Shown one piece after another: positions 51,231 through 60,089 of a DNA stretch of 64,000 bases. Within the stretch, counting starts at the first letter, position 1. Every line of letters begins with the position of its first letter. Both the position numbers and the translations under genes were made by a program. The notes under the pieces were generated by a model. The model made no database searches, was not told the DNA's origin, and worked only from the letters and a program-made list of their open reading frames with translations. This DNA is from Flammeovirgaceae bacterium UBA2786 (lineage in GTDB: Bacteria > Bacteroidota > Bacteroidia > Cytophagales > Cyclobacteriaceae), in assembly GCA_002352225.1 (NCBI GenBank), contig DEIA01000009.1, positions 981 through 64,980 on the forward strand. The letters are read 5' to 3'.

Positions 51231-51264
51231 ATATTCACCAAATATTATTATATTTGGTGAATAT
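51231..51264. promoter_or_regulatory. 34-bp perfect palindrome embedding the ATPase promoter
   Basis: ATATTCACCAAATAT (51231-51245) and ATATTTGGTGAATAT (51250-51264) are perfect 15-bp inverted arms with a 4-bp spacer. The right arm contains TATATTTG (51249-51256), an exact -7 element. It ends 11 bp before the ATG of the DUF4143 ATPase. A repressor here would block the promoter. The rest of 50983-51230 shows no ORF or other signal. Confidence 0.65.
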
Positions 51265-51275
51265 ATTATCTAAGT

Positions 51276-52391
51276 ATGAATATAAACAGGATAATAGAAA
51301 CCCAGATAAAGGCCAAAATCGGAAAGGGCAAAACCATCATTGTTGTGGGGCCCAGGCAGGTTGGTAAAACAACCCTGATCAAAAAAATTATACGTAATGA
51401 AGATCACTTGTTTTTGGATGGAGATGACCCAACCATCAGAAACTTATTAGCCAATGCCAATACCGAACAACTTAAAAGCATCATTGGCACATACAAAACC
51501 GTATTTATAGATGAAGCCCAGCGCATCGAAAACATTGGTCTCACACTAAAAATAATTACCGATCAATTTAAAACGGTTCAACTCTTTGCGAGCGGTTCAT
51601 CAGCATTTGAACTTCATAACAAAATTAACGAGCCACTCACTGGCCGGAAATGGGAGTACCACTTGTTTCCTATTTCATGGAAAGAACTGGAAGACGCTAT
51701 TGGGTTTGTAAAAGCAACGCAACAGCTTGAATTGCGAATACTATATGGTATGTATCCGGATGTAATCAATAACATCGGGCAGGAAACCGAGGTGTTAAAG
51801 CAATTGGCAAACAGCTATCTGTATAAAGATATTTTAGCATTTGGTGGCATACGAAAGCCCGATTTGTTAGAAAAACTGCTACAGGCATTGGCTTTACAAA
51901 TTGGTAACGAAGTAAGCTACAACGAACTGTCGCAACTGCTCGGCATTGATAAAAATACTGTAAGTACTTACATCGATATTCTCGAAAAAGCATTTGTAGT
52001 ATTCAGGCTAAAGAGTTTTAGCAAAAACCTGCGAAACGAAATTAAAACCAATCAGAAAATATATTTCTGTGACACGGGCATCCGAAATACGGTAATTGGA
52101 AATTTTAACCCATTGAATTTAAGACAAGATAAAGGTGCGTTGTGGGAGAATTTCTTAATAAGCGAACGAATAAAAAAACTTCATTACGAAAACAGTCTGG
52201 CCAAATCTTATTTCTGGCGAACCGTTCAGCAACAAGAAATAGATTATGTGGAAGAAGAAGCAGAAAAAATCAGAGGATATGAAATAAAATGGAGCACGAA
52301 GGTAAAGATCAAAACACCAAAATTGTTTACTGAAACCTACAAAACAGAAACAATTGTATTAAACCACGAAAACTTCAGGGTTTTTTTGTAA
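51276..52391 (+). CDS. AAA_14/DUF4143 ATPase
   Basis: 371-aa protein with N-terminal AAA_14 ATPase: Walker A VGPRQVGKTTL, Walker B TVFIDEAQRI and the FASGSSAFEL segment. The DUF4143 part includes a winged-helix-like region (YNELSQLLGIDKNTVSTYIDILEKAF) and a C-terminal end with QQQEIDYVEE...GYEIKW, resembling a PD-(D/E)XK nuclease core (E-x-D and E-x-K). The function is unknown, and the family has been linked to DNA transactions and mobile defence-like genes. A 34-bp palindrome lies 11 bp upstream. It is 100 bp before the CHAT cassette, and A+T content appears raised from here to 56.5 kb, consistent with transferred DNA. Confidence 0.85.
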   Translation: MNINRIIETQIKAKIGKGKTIIVVGPRQVGKTTLIKKIIRNEDHLFLDGDDPTIRNLLANANTEQLKSIIGTYKTVFIDEAQRIENIGLTLKIITDQFKTVQLFASGSSAFELHNKINEPLTGRKWEYHLFPISWKELEDAIGFVKATQQLELRILYGMYPDVINNIGQETEVLKQLANSYLYKDILAFGGIRKPDLLEKLLQALALQIGNEVSYNELSQLLGIDKNTVSTYIDILEKAFVVFRLKSFSKNLRNEIKTNQKIYFCDTGIRNTVIGNFNPLNLRQDKGALWENFLISERIKKLHYENSLAKSYFWRTVQQQEIDYVEEEAEKIRGYEIKWSTKVKIKTPKLFTETYKTETIVLNHENFRVFL

Positions 52392-52410
52392 AAAGCTGTT
52401 CCTCCCTTCA

Positions 52411-52451
52411 AAAATTTCTTGCCTATTTTCTTACCCCAGTTAAGAAATTTT
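52411..52451. promoter_or_regulatory. Inverted repeat between the ATPase gene and the CHAT cassette
   Basis: AAAATTTCTT (52411-52420) and AAGAAATTTT (52442-52451) form a perfect 10-bp stem with a 21-base loop. It may be a weak terminator for the ATPase gene or an operator for the cassette. A TATATTCG (52464-52471), one mismatch to the -7 consensus, follows and is the best promoter candidate for the cassette. Confidence 0.4.
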
Positions 52452-52491
52452 ATCAAAAATCACTATATTCGGATTACCTAAAGGCCAACCC

Positions 52492-52806
52492 ATGAAAGCC
52501 GATGATGCGACTTTTGGTCCATTCCTCAATAGCGCGCTGCGCGCAGACCGAATACTTTCTGTTACGATAAAGAGTGGTGAAACAACCGAAATTGACTCCT
52601 CTACCTATGACAATCCTGTTTTACGGTATTGGGTAATTATCTATACTTCTGAACAGGAAGAATACATACGCTATCGGGTTAGTGTTCCTGCGGTGAAGTT
52701 AACTATTAGCAACACCGAACGGGATGACTTGACTTTGCTGCTCACGCATTGGAAAGAAACCAGCCCGGGAGTAATTGAACAATGTGATTTAACCCCTGAT
52801 AAATAA
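52492..52806 (+). CDS. 104-aa protein, first ORF of the CHAT cassette
   Basis: I do not recognise this protein. It has no signal peptide. It has beta-rich segments, including RILSVTIKSGETTEIDSSTYD and YWVIIYTSEQEEYIRYRVS, and ends CDLTPDK. The TAA at 52804-52806 is followed by one codon (GTT) and the ATG of the 25-aa ORF, in the same frame. This suggests coupled translation with the following three ORFs. It may be a cytosolic partner or substrate of the CHAT protease, which is a guess from position only. Confidence 0.6.
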   Translation: MKADDATFGPFLNSALRADRILSVTIKSGETTEIDSSTYDNPVLRYWVIIYTSEQEEYIRYRVSVPAVKLTISNTERDDLTLLLTHWKETSPGVIEQCDLTPDK

Positions 52807-52809
52807 GTT

Positions 52810-52887
52810 ATGCCCGGAGTAAGAACAAGTATCAAGACAACATCCCCTACCTTGAATACCACTACAACAACTATAACATCAACTTAG
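52810..52887 (+). CDS. 25-aa Thr-rich peptide, second ORF of the CHAT cassette
   Basis: The ORF encodes MPGVRTSIKTTSPTLNTTTT with a tail ending ITST. It is in the same frame as, and one codon after, the stop of the 104-aa ORF. Its TAG at 52885-52887 is again followed by one codon and an ATG. The last six residues, TTITST, are shared with the end of the next ORF. Alternatively, it could be the read-through extension of the 104-aa protein. Translation is unproven. Confidence 0.45.
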   Translation: MPGVRTSIKTTSPTLNTTTTTITST

Positions 52888-52890
52888 CTG

Positions 52891-53337
52891 ATGAAACCAT
52901 TTCTATTTATCACACTAATTCTTTCAGGAAGCGTAGCTTTTGCACAGCAAGACTTCCAATATGAAGGAACGCGAAGAATCAGGTTTTACAACCTTAATGC
53001 AAAATCAATTAATATTGAGGTTAAGTTTCAAAAAAACAGACATTGCTCAGTTAAGTTGATTGAAACGGATAAAACAGGAAACATTACTGCTCAGCTTATT
53101 AAGAGCGATGGAAATATCTCTATTGACCCTACTCAAACAGAGTCTTTTATAATCATTCACAAAAAGAAGTTCGTGGTACGGTGGTCACAAGAAATTGAGG
53201 TTGACGATGACTCAACTATCAGACCCAAACCATCCCGAAGAAGTTTACTTAAAGATGTTTTTAGATTTGGCAGGGTTAGGTTATCCTCACAATCAGCAGG
53301 CGGCACCACAACCGCAACTACAATTACCTCCACCTGA
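52891..53337 (+). CDS. 148-aa exported protein with Thr-rich C-terminus, third ORF of the CHAT cassette
   Basis: A signal peptide (MKPFLFITLILSGSVAFAQ) is followed by a beta-rich region (FQYEGTRRIRFYNLNAKSINIEVKF and SFIIIHKKKFVVRWSQEIEV), a basic linker (RPKPSRRSLLKDVFRFGRVRLSSQ) and a Thr-rich tail ending TTTATTITST. The family is unknown to me. It ends with TGA-TTC before the ATG of the CHAT gene, in the same frame. The export of both this protein and the CHAT protease, the basic flexible linker and the tail make it a candidate substrate or partner. Confidence 0.6.
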   Translation: MKPFLFITLILSGSVAFAQQDFQYEGTRRIRFYNLNAKSINIEVKFQKNRHCSVKLIETDKTGNITAQLIKSDGNISIDPTQTESFIIIHKKKFVVRWSQEIEVDDDSTIRPKPSRRSLLKDVFRFGRVRLSSQSAGGTTTATTITST

Positions 53338-53340
53338 TTC

Positions 53341-56300
53341 ATGAGAAGATATTGGTTAATCGGTATTTTCGTTACCAGTATCACACAGGCTCAACAAAGT
53401 GCACTTCAACAAAGCCTGAACTTTGAAGACGTTCGAGCTGCTTCCTTTTATTATCAAAATATTACAGGTGCCGCTTCTCAAACAATAACGCTTGCTGAAA
53501 TAAGAATTCTGGAGAATAATTATAACGAAGCTCTTTCCATACTTCGTTCAAACAAACACTACTACGTAACACCTGAACTTGAAGGTCAATTCTGGCTGCT
53601 CTCAGCAGTAGCCTTACATAAAAATCAACTATTCAAACAATCTGACGAAGCCTTTAACAACGCTTTGAAACTCTTTAACAAGACTGATGAAAAAATAATT
53701 TGGCTTGCTCAATATCAGTACTGGAAAACATTAGTACTGCTTGAACGTAACCGACTTGATGAATCAGCTCATGCAGCCCATGCCGCACTCCGCTTTTATA
53801 ATCAGGACTCAACCACAAACTACATCAAAAAGGCAAAACTTTTACTCTGGTTAGGGGGTGTTAAAAAAGGTCAAGACCAACTCGATTCAGCAAAGATCTA
53901 TCTCCTGCGGTCTTTGTCTCTTTTTCAAAACAGTCCGCTTGATAAAAACCTTGAAATAGTAAAAGTATATAACAACCTGGCTAATGTTTATGCAAAAGAG
54001 TGGAGCTATATAAAAGCAAAGGACTATTATGAAAAATCTATAAAATTAAATGAAGAGAAAATCAGAAACTATAATGAACTCGTATTTGCCTGCTCGAATT
54101 TTGCGGTTTTCTATAGCGATTTTGAAAATCAAATAAAGGCAGAATATTGGTTTGATCAAGCCATGCAATGGATGAAAAAATCTCCACTTGATCCCATTCG
54201 TTCAGCACAACTCTTGCAAAATTATGGATCGGCCCTTACCAAACAATTCGAAATTGAAAAGGCAATAGACATTTTCAAGCAGGCGCTACAATTGATTGAG
54301 CCCTGGAAACAAGATCGCGAAGACATCTACTCGCAAATACTAATCAATATGGCTACTTCTTATGCGTTGCTTAATCAACTAGATAAAATTGAGCCAATCG
54401 ATAATGCCCTGAGTCAGATTGCTGAGGTTTTAAAATCCAAATGGCCTGACCAAGACAAAAGATATTTACTATGGAGAATTCAGAAATCGGAAATCGAAGG
54501 TAAGTTTCTGCAAGCGCTCGAGCTTATCTATCAAATAGAACAAACGTTCACGCATTCTACATTAACTGACTATAAAATTGAAGTACTTGAATATAAAGCT
54601 ACATGTTTAAACAATTTGAGAAGGTACTCCGAAAGTCTTCCTGTCTATAAACAAGTCTATCAATATCATCTTAACAATAAGCCTATAACACATTCTCTTG
54701 TTATCTCAACTTTGAACAATATTGGTTCCGTTTTTTTCTATCAAAATCAAAACGACTCTGCCAGCTTTTACCTTAACCAGGCCAAAACAAATAACTTACT
54801 TCCCCTCGATAAAGTTCTTTCAGAAGAAAGCAGGTTTTCCTCGAAAATAGAATGGATCGTTTCAAATTACTACTTATTACAACTTGCCAAGAATTCGTAT
54901 CACAATGGCCTAATAAATTTTGAACAACTAGAGTTGTCCGATGGACTTGTGCTTTCTACTCTTAATATATTAGACTCTAAACGCGTTGAACTTACACACG
55001 AAGCCGATCGAATGAACCTTGCCAGGTTAGCACGTGATTTTTTTGACGAAGCCTTAGATTTCTTTTTTATTCTAAGTCAAAAAAGGCCAGTTTATATAAA
55101 CAAAGCCTTCTTAATTTCAGAAAAAGCAAAGTATCAAGCGTTACATAAAGCCATCGGTTTAGACCGATTAAATAATTTTACCCGGGTTGCCTCTAAAATT
55201 TTAGTTGAAGAAAAAAACCTTACAAATAAGGTTGCTCAAATTGAATATCAGTTTGCCCAGGAAATAGCCAAAAATAGTGAACCAATAAACGAACTTCTTC
55301 AGGAATACGAACGGGAGTGGGGCGTAACCTCTACACGTCTTAATTACCTGATCGATTCCATAAAAAACAAACTACCAGATTATTATGATCTTAAATTCAA
55401 TAAGACCACCGTTAGTATAACTGAACTCCAACACAACTTTTTACAATCTAACGAGCAAATATGGGTTTCTTACTACATGGGAGAAGCTACAACCTATGCT
55501 ATTGTAATTACTCCCCACCAAACTTCGTTTCTAAATCTGGGGTCAAGCTCTGAAATACGGAAACAGTTTAAGGCGCTTAATAATTTCGCCAGTCAATTTT
55601 CAATGAACGTTGAGGAGATTAAAACTATTTCAGAAAAATTATACGCCATTCTCCTTAAACCCGTAAAGGCCTCTCTTTCAAAAAAGGAAAATAAAATAAA
55701 AAAGATTGTAGTCATCCCCGATGACGTTCTGAATTCTTTAAACTTTGAATTACTTATTGATTCAGCTGGCAAACCATACTTATCATACGCCTTGTATAAT
55801 AATCAATTCTCTTACGGATTTTCTTCTACCCTCCTATGGATGACATTTGGTGATAAAGCAGCCCGAAAATTAGAGGGAGCTCAGTTATTAGCCTTTGCTC
55901 CTGAGTTTGATAATGAGGGCCCGGTAACAGGAACACGAGATGGAGAAGGAGACATCTATAACTCATTTGGGTTTCAGGCACTCCAAAAAAATCAGGAAGA
56001 GGTTAAGCAAATTTCAATAATTGCAAACAGAAAGAAGTTGCGTTCACAAATCTACTTAGGCAAAAGTGCTGATGAGTATATGCTTAAAAAGACAGATCTC
56101 GATCAGTTTGATATAATACATTTTGCTACGCATGGATTTACAGATGCCGGTGTAAACGCTGCATCAGGTATTGCATTCGCCAAAAACGCCTCTTCAAAAG
56201 AAGATGATATTCTCTTTATGGACGAAATTTTCAACTTACGAAATAATGCCTATTTAGTTTGCTTATCTGCATGCGAAACCGGGCGGGGATTATACAAGAA

Positions 56301-56544
56301 TGGCGAAGGACTGCTGGGCCTCACCCGGGCATTTCTCTACTCGGGTACGCGCAACCTTGTGGTTTCTTTATGGAAGGTTGAAGACGAAAGCACTTCTTCA
56401 TTAATGAAAGATTTCTATACCGACCTGGTTAGTACAAGCAATATTTCTGAAGCGTTGCACACGGCCAAACTAAAAGTACTTAAACGCGACCCTAATTTGC
56501 CTCCGGCCTATTGGGCAGCCTTTATTCACATTGGCCTCGATTAG
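53341..56544 (+). CDS. Exported TPR-CHAT caspase-like protease
   Basis: 1067-aa protein with a signal peptide (MRRYWLIGIFVTSITQAQ). Residues about 40-520 form tetratricopeptide-like helical repeats, for example VKVYNNLANVYAKEWSYIKAKDYYEKSIKLN and IALFNKTDEK-like motifs, and these probably bind a partner. A coiled linker follows, then a CHAT domain (about 720-1065). The catalytic pair is His931 in IIHFATHGF and Cys978 in LVCLSACETGRG. The last segment, GLTRAFLYSGTRNLVVSLWKVED, is a CHAT hallmark. CHAT proteases cleave a partner protein, as in separase relatives and the TPR-CHAT of type III-E CRISPR. Here no CRISPR genes are present and the protein is probably periplasmic. It is translated one codon after the 148-aa ORF stop, in the same frame. 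Confidence 0.88.
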   Translation: MRRYWLIGIFVTSITQAQQSALQQSLNFEDVRAASFYYQNITGAASQTITLAEIRILENNYNEALSILRSNKHYYVTPELEGQFWLLSAVALHKNQLFKQSDEAFNNALKLFNKTDEKIIWLAQYQYWKTLVLLERNRLDESAHAAHAALRFYNQDSTTNYIKKAKLLLWLGGVKKGQDQLDSAKIYLLRSLSLFQNSPLDKNLEIVKVYNNLANVYAKEWSYIKAKDYYEKSIKLNEEKIRNYNELVFACSNFAVFYSDFENQIKAEYWFDQAMQWMKKSPLDPIRSAQLLQNYGSALTKQFEIEKAIDIFKQALQLIEPWKQDREDIYSQILINMATSYALLNQLDKIEPIDNALSQIAEVLKSKWPDQDKRYLLWRIQKSEIEGKFLQALELIYQIEQTFTHSTLTDYKIEVLEYKATCLNNLRRYSESLPVYKQVYQYHLNNKPITHSLVISTLNNIGSVFFYQNQNDSASFYLNQAKTNNLLPLDKVLSEESRFSSKIEWIVSNYYLLQLAKNSYHNGLINFEQLELSDGLVLSTLNILDSKRVELTHEADRMNLARLARDFFDEALDFFFILSQKRPVYINKAFLISEKAKYQALHKAIGLDRLNNFTRVASKILVEEKNLTNKVAQIEYQFAQEIAKNSEPINELLQEYEREWGVTSTRLNYLIDSIKNKLPDYYDLKFNKTTVSITELQHNFLQSNEQIWVSYYMGEATTYAIVITPHQTSFLNLGSSSEIRKQFKALNNFASQFSMNVEEIKTISEKLYAILLKPVKASLSKKENKIKKIVVIPDDVLNSLNFELLIDSAGKPYLSYALYNNQFSYGFSSTLLWMTFGDKAARKLEGAQLLAFAPEFDNEGPVTGTRDGEGDIYNSFGFQALQKNQEEVKQISIIANRKKLRSQIYLGKSADEYMLKKTDLDQFDIIHFATHGFTDAGVNAASGIAFAKNASSKEDDILFMDEIFNLRNNAYLVCLSACETGRGLYKNGEGLLGLTRAFLYSGTRNLVVSLWKVEDESTSSLMKDFYTDLVSTSNISEALHTAKLKVLKRDPNLPPAYWAAFIHIGLD

Positions 56545-56640
56545 ATACTTGTACGATTTTACTTTGCTTTTTGCCACTGATCAAAAATACACCCATTGAT
56601 TTAATTCATTGCGTACTTTCGCGCTCTAACCCCAGCACGT

Positions 56641-59466
56641 ATGTCATTCCGGATTTTCGTTTTTCTGGTATTGCTTGGCCCCTTGGCTCTTGCTCAGAAA
56701 AAAACAACAACTCAACCCGCCCCAAAAAAACCACTCGATCCTTCCGTATACGATGGCTGGAAGGATATTACCTACAAAGCCCTTACACCCGATGGCAGTT
56801 ATGCAGCCTTTACCATAAACCCGCAGGAGGGCGATGGCAAAGGGGTATTCTATAGCTTGAAAACCAACGTACAAGATTCAGTTAAACGCGCTGCTGAAAT
56901 CGCATTAACTTTCGATAACAAATACGCAGTATTCAAAATCAAGCCGCAGCACCAACTGGTAAAAGACCTGCGCAGGCAGAAAAAGAAAAAAGAAGATTTG
57001 CCCAAAGATTCACTCGGCATCTTTACGTTTGCTACAAGAAAAACAGAAAAGATTGCCAACGTAAAATCATTTAAGGTTCCTGAAAAAGCTGGTCAATGGG
57101 CAGCCTGGCAACTAGAGGCGCTCAAAGAAGAAAAACCAAAAACCAAACCCGATACAGTTAAAAAAGCCGAACCCGCCAAACCTAAAAAGGTAAAGAAGAA
57201 TACTGATGAGAATGGCTACACATTGGTGCTACGAAATCTAAACACCAAACAGGATGTTCAGTTTGGGTTTGTAAAAGATTACGCCTTCGCCAAATTCGGG
57301 CAGGGGCTTTTGTTTCACACTACCGGCAACGATTCAACCATGAAGGCCGGCATGTATTGGTACGATCTTCAAAAGGCAGAGTTAAAACAACTGCACGAAG
57401 GCAAATCAAAATACAAATACAAGGGCCTGGCAATAAGTGAAGATGGTACACAAACTTCTTTTCTGTTGGATAGCGATACCACCAAAGCACCTAATCATTT
57501 CTTTTCACTTTATTATTGGAAACAAGGCGAAGCAACAGCCACAACTCTCGTAAATGATAAAACTTCTCAGGTTCCGGCCAATTGGTTTGTGAGCGAACAT
57601 TCCGCTCTCAATTTCTCGAAAGATGGCAGCAAACTTTTTTTTGGTCTCGCGCCTAAGCCTTTGGTTCAGGATACTTCCCGGCTGGAAGAAGAAATAATAA
57701 AAGTAGAAGTATGGAACTGGAAAGACAGTGTATTGCAAACCCAACAAAACAGCCGGCTGGAGTCTGATAAAAGACGCGCTTATCAAACTGCAATTAATCT
57801 CTCAGATAAATCAATTGCATTACTTGGCAGCACTACAATACCTCAGGTTATATTGGCCGATGAAGGGAATGCTCCTATTGCTTTAGGGCTTTCGGATTTA
57901 CCGTATCGGTGGAGCAATTTCTATGATGTAACCGGGTACACCGATGCGTATATGGTAGACGTTAAGACAGGAAGCAAAACAAAAATTGCAGAAAAAATCA
58001 AAGGCAATATTTCTATATCACCTAAAGGGAAATATGCTTTCTGGTTTAGTCTACCCGATACCGCGTGGTTTGCTTACGATGTAGCCGGCAACAAAACAAA
58101 ATCACTTACTAAAACCCTCCCTGTCTCGTTTGCCGATGAAGAAGACGATCATCCGGATTATCCGTCTGGCTATGGTTTTGCCGGCTGGTTAGAAAACGAC
58201 ACACGCTTCCTGGTATACGATCGGTACGACATCTGGTCTGTCGATCCGCAGGGGAACACACCGGCTGTTAATCTCACCAAAGTGGGGCGCACCCAGAAAA
58301 TAACGTTCAGAAATGTTTGGCTTAACCGCGAAGAAAAATTTATCAAACCCGATGCAAATCTCCTGCTCAGCTCTTTTGATGAGCAAACCAAAACGGCTCA
58401 ATACTACAGCTATTCTTTAAAAACCGGTGAGCTTAAAAAATTAACCTCCGGTAATTATCGCTATGCGGGTGTAACCAAAGCCCTGAACAGCGACAATATT
58501 CTTTTCACCCGTGAAAGTTTCAGCGAGTTCCCTGATCTGTGGGTCACCAATCTCTCTTTCACTAATCCGAAGAAAATCAGCACAGCCAATCCACAACAAA
58601 AAAATTACCTGTGGGGAACAGTTGAACTGGTGAATTACACTTCGTTGGATAATGTTCCGTTGCAGGGGTTGTTATACAAGCCTGAAAATTTCGATCCAAA
58701 AAAGAAATATCCGATGCTGGTGTATTTCTATGAGAAGAGTAGTGATGGCTTGTATTCGTATTTCAAGCCACAGCCTGCGTGGTCTATCATACAACGTATA
58801 ATGTGTGTGAGTAACGGCTACCTGGTATTTGTGCCCGACATTGTATATAAAAATGGCTTGCCGGGCGAAAGCGCATACAACTGCATTATGCCCGGTGTAA
58901 ATCAATTAATAGGTACTGGATTTGTTGACGAAAAAAACATTGGTATCCAGGGGCAAAGCTGGGGCGGGTATCAAACCGCTTATGTGATTACGCGCACCAA
59001 TTTATTTAAAGCAGCCGGTGCAGGTGCTGCCGTGGTAAACATGACCAGCGCCTATGGTGGCATTCGCTGGGGCAGCGGTATGAGTCGTATGTTCCAGTAT
59101 GAAAGAACGCAGAGTCGCATTGGTGGAACGCTTTGGGAGAAACCATTATACTTTATTGAGAACTCTCCATTATTCTATGCCGATAAAATTCAAACCCCGG
59201 TGTTGATCATGCAAAATGATAAAGACGATGCCGTACCCTGGTACCAGGGTATTGAGTTTTACATGGCCTTGCGCAGGTTACAAAAACCCGTTTGGATGCT
59301 TGTGTATAATGATGAAGTGCATAATTTACAGAAACGTCAAAATCGTGAGGATTACGACATTCGGCTGATGCAGTTTTTCGATTACTACCTGAAGGGGGCC
59401 CCTGAGCCTCAGTGGATGACCAAAGGTATTCCGGCAATAGAGAAAGGAATTACAAAGGGATATTAG
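56641..59466 (+). CDS. Exported S9-family prolyl oligopeptidase-like peptidase
   Basis: 941-aa protein with a signal peptide (MSFRIFVFLVLLGPLALAQ). A beta-propeller region (about 60-650) is followed by an alpha/beta-hydrolase domain with the catalytic triad Ser773 in IQGQSWGGYQ, Asp863 in MQNDKDDAVPW and His894 in NDEVHNLQKR. S9 enzymes remove dipeptides or cut after Pro/Ala in short peptides. It should act in the periplasm or outside. A KTEK-rich low-complexity stretch (about 155-185) is an unusual insert. It is separated from the CHAT gene by 96 bp and is probably independent. Confidence 0.9.
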   Translation: MSFRIFVFLVLLGPLALAQKKTTTQPAPKKPLDPSVYDGWKDITYKALTPDGSYAAFTINPQEGDGKGVFYSLKTNVQDSVKRAAEIALTFDNKYAVFKIKPQHQLVKDLRRQKKKKEDLPKDSLGIFTFATRKTEKIANVKSFKVPEKAGQWAAWQLEALKEEKPKTKPDTVKKAEPAKPKKVKKNTDENGYTLVLRNLNTKQDVQFGFVKDYAFAKFGQGLLFHTTGNDSTMKAGMYWYDLQKAELKQLHEGKSKYKYKGLAISEDGTQTSFLLDSDTTKAPNHFFSLYYWKQGEATATTLVNDKTSQVPANWFVSEHSALNFSKDGSKLFFGLAPKPLVQDTSRLEEEIIKVEVWNWKDSVLQTQQNSRLESDKRRAYQTAINLSDKSIALLGSTTIPQVILADEGNAPIALGLSDLPYRWSNFYDVTGYTDAYMVDVKTGSKTKIAEKIKGNISISPKGKYAFWFSLPDTAWFAYDVAGNKTKSLTKTLPVSFADEEDDHPDYPSGYGFAGWLENDTRFLVYDRYDIWSVDPQGNTPAVNLTKVGRTQKITFRNVWLNREEKFIKPDANLLLSSFDEQTKTAQYYSYSLKTGELKKLTSGNYRYAGVTKALNSDNILFTRESFSEFPDLWVTNLSFTNPKKISTANPQQKNYLWGTVELVNYTSLDNVPLQGLLYKPENFDPKKKYPMLVYFYEKSSDGLYSYFKPQPAWSIIQRIMCVSNGYLVFVPDIVYKNGLPGESAYNCIMPGVNQLIGTGFVDEKNIGIQGQSWGGYQTAYVITRTNLFKAAGAGAAVVNMTSAYGGIRWGSGMSRMFQYERTQSRIGGTLWEKPLYFIENSPLFYADKIQTPVLIMQNDKDDAVPWYQGIEFYMALRRLQKPVWMLVYNDEVHNLQKRQNREDYDIRLMQFFDYYLKGAPEPQWMTKGIPAIEKGITKGY

Positions 59467-59595
59467 ATTTTTTCAGGAAGGGGTGTCAGGCAGCATTACA
59501 AATGCCTGTACCTCTTTTTTCTGGATTTTATAGCAAGGCTTTTCTATCATTTTTTAAACGCAACCTTTGTAGATTTGCTCAAGAATGTATTTACA

Positions 59596-60066
59596 ATGAA
59601 AGATTTTTTCCTAAGGTGGTATAGCTACAATGCCTGGGCCAATCGCAAGTTGATTGCCTGCCTTGAGCAACAACAGGTAAGTGATGAGAAAATTCTTACT
59701 GTAATGAGTCATTTGCTGGCTGCTAATTTTATTTGGATTAACCGCATCAAAGGCTTGCCGAAAAGTGAATACAAACTGTGGGGCACCTATTCTTTGGCCG
59801 AACTCAAAACCATGGGGCAGGAAGCCGACAAGCAATGGATGGATTTTGTGAACGCGCAAGATGATTTTAACCGGGTGCTTAAATACAAAAACTATGTGGG
59901 CGATTATTACGAAACCAATGTAGAGCAAATCATGATTCACCTGGTAAATCATGGCAGCTACCACCGCGGGCAGGTAGCGATGTTGTTGCGACAGAAAGGC
60001 TATGAACCTGTAAATACCGATTACATAACGTACGACCGCGTATTGACGGGTCAATTGAAAGATTAA
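59596..60066 (+). CDS. DinB-family four-helix-bundle protein
   Basis: 156-aa protein of the DinB/YfiT-like family. Landmarks are FLRWYSYNAWANRKLIACL, the first metal His in MSHLLAANFIWINRIKG, and the second and third His residues in MIHLVNHGSYHRGQVAMLL. The triad His-His-His binds a divalent metal, and some members are thiol-dependent transferases. The substrate is unknown. The start at 59596 (MKDFFLRW) is preferred over 59575. An AACCTTTG sequence (59562-59569) may be a degenerate -7 element. Confidence 0.85.
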   Translation: MKDFFLRWYSYNAWANRKLIACLEQQQVSDEKILTVMSHLLAANFIWINRIKGLPKSEYKLWGTYSLAELKTMGQEADKQWMDFVNAQDDFNRVLKYKNYVGDYYETNVEQIMIHLVNHGSYHRGQVAMLLRQKGYEPVNTDYITYDRVLTGQLKD

Positions 60067-60089
60067 ATCACTTCATTAACTTATAACCT

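Noticed and set aside
53341..56544. CHAT protease considered as part of a type III-E CRISPR (craspase) system
   Set aside because: It has a signal peptide and no CRISPR array or cas gene occurs in the window.
56511..56855. Plus-strand ORF of 114 aa between the CHAT and S9 genes
   Set aside because: It runs out of frame over both ends of real genes and has no signal peptide or motif.
59611..60054. Minus-strand ORF of 147 aa opposite the DinB-like gene
   Set aside because: The DinB motifs and metal-ligand His residues are on the plus strand. The antisense ORF is a shadow.
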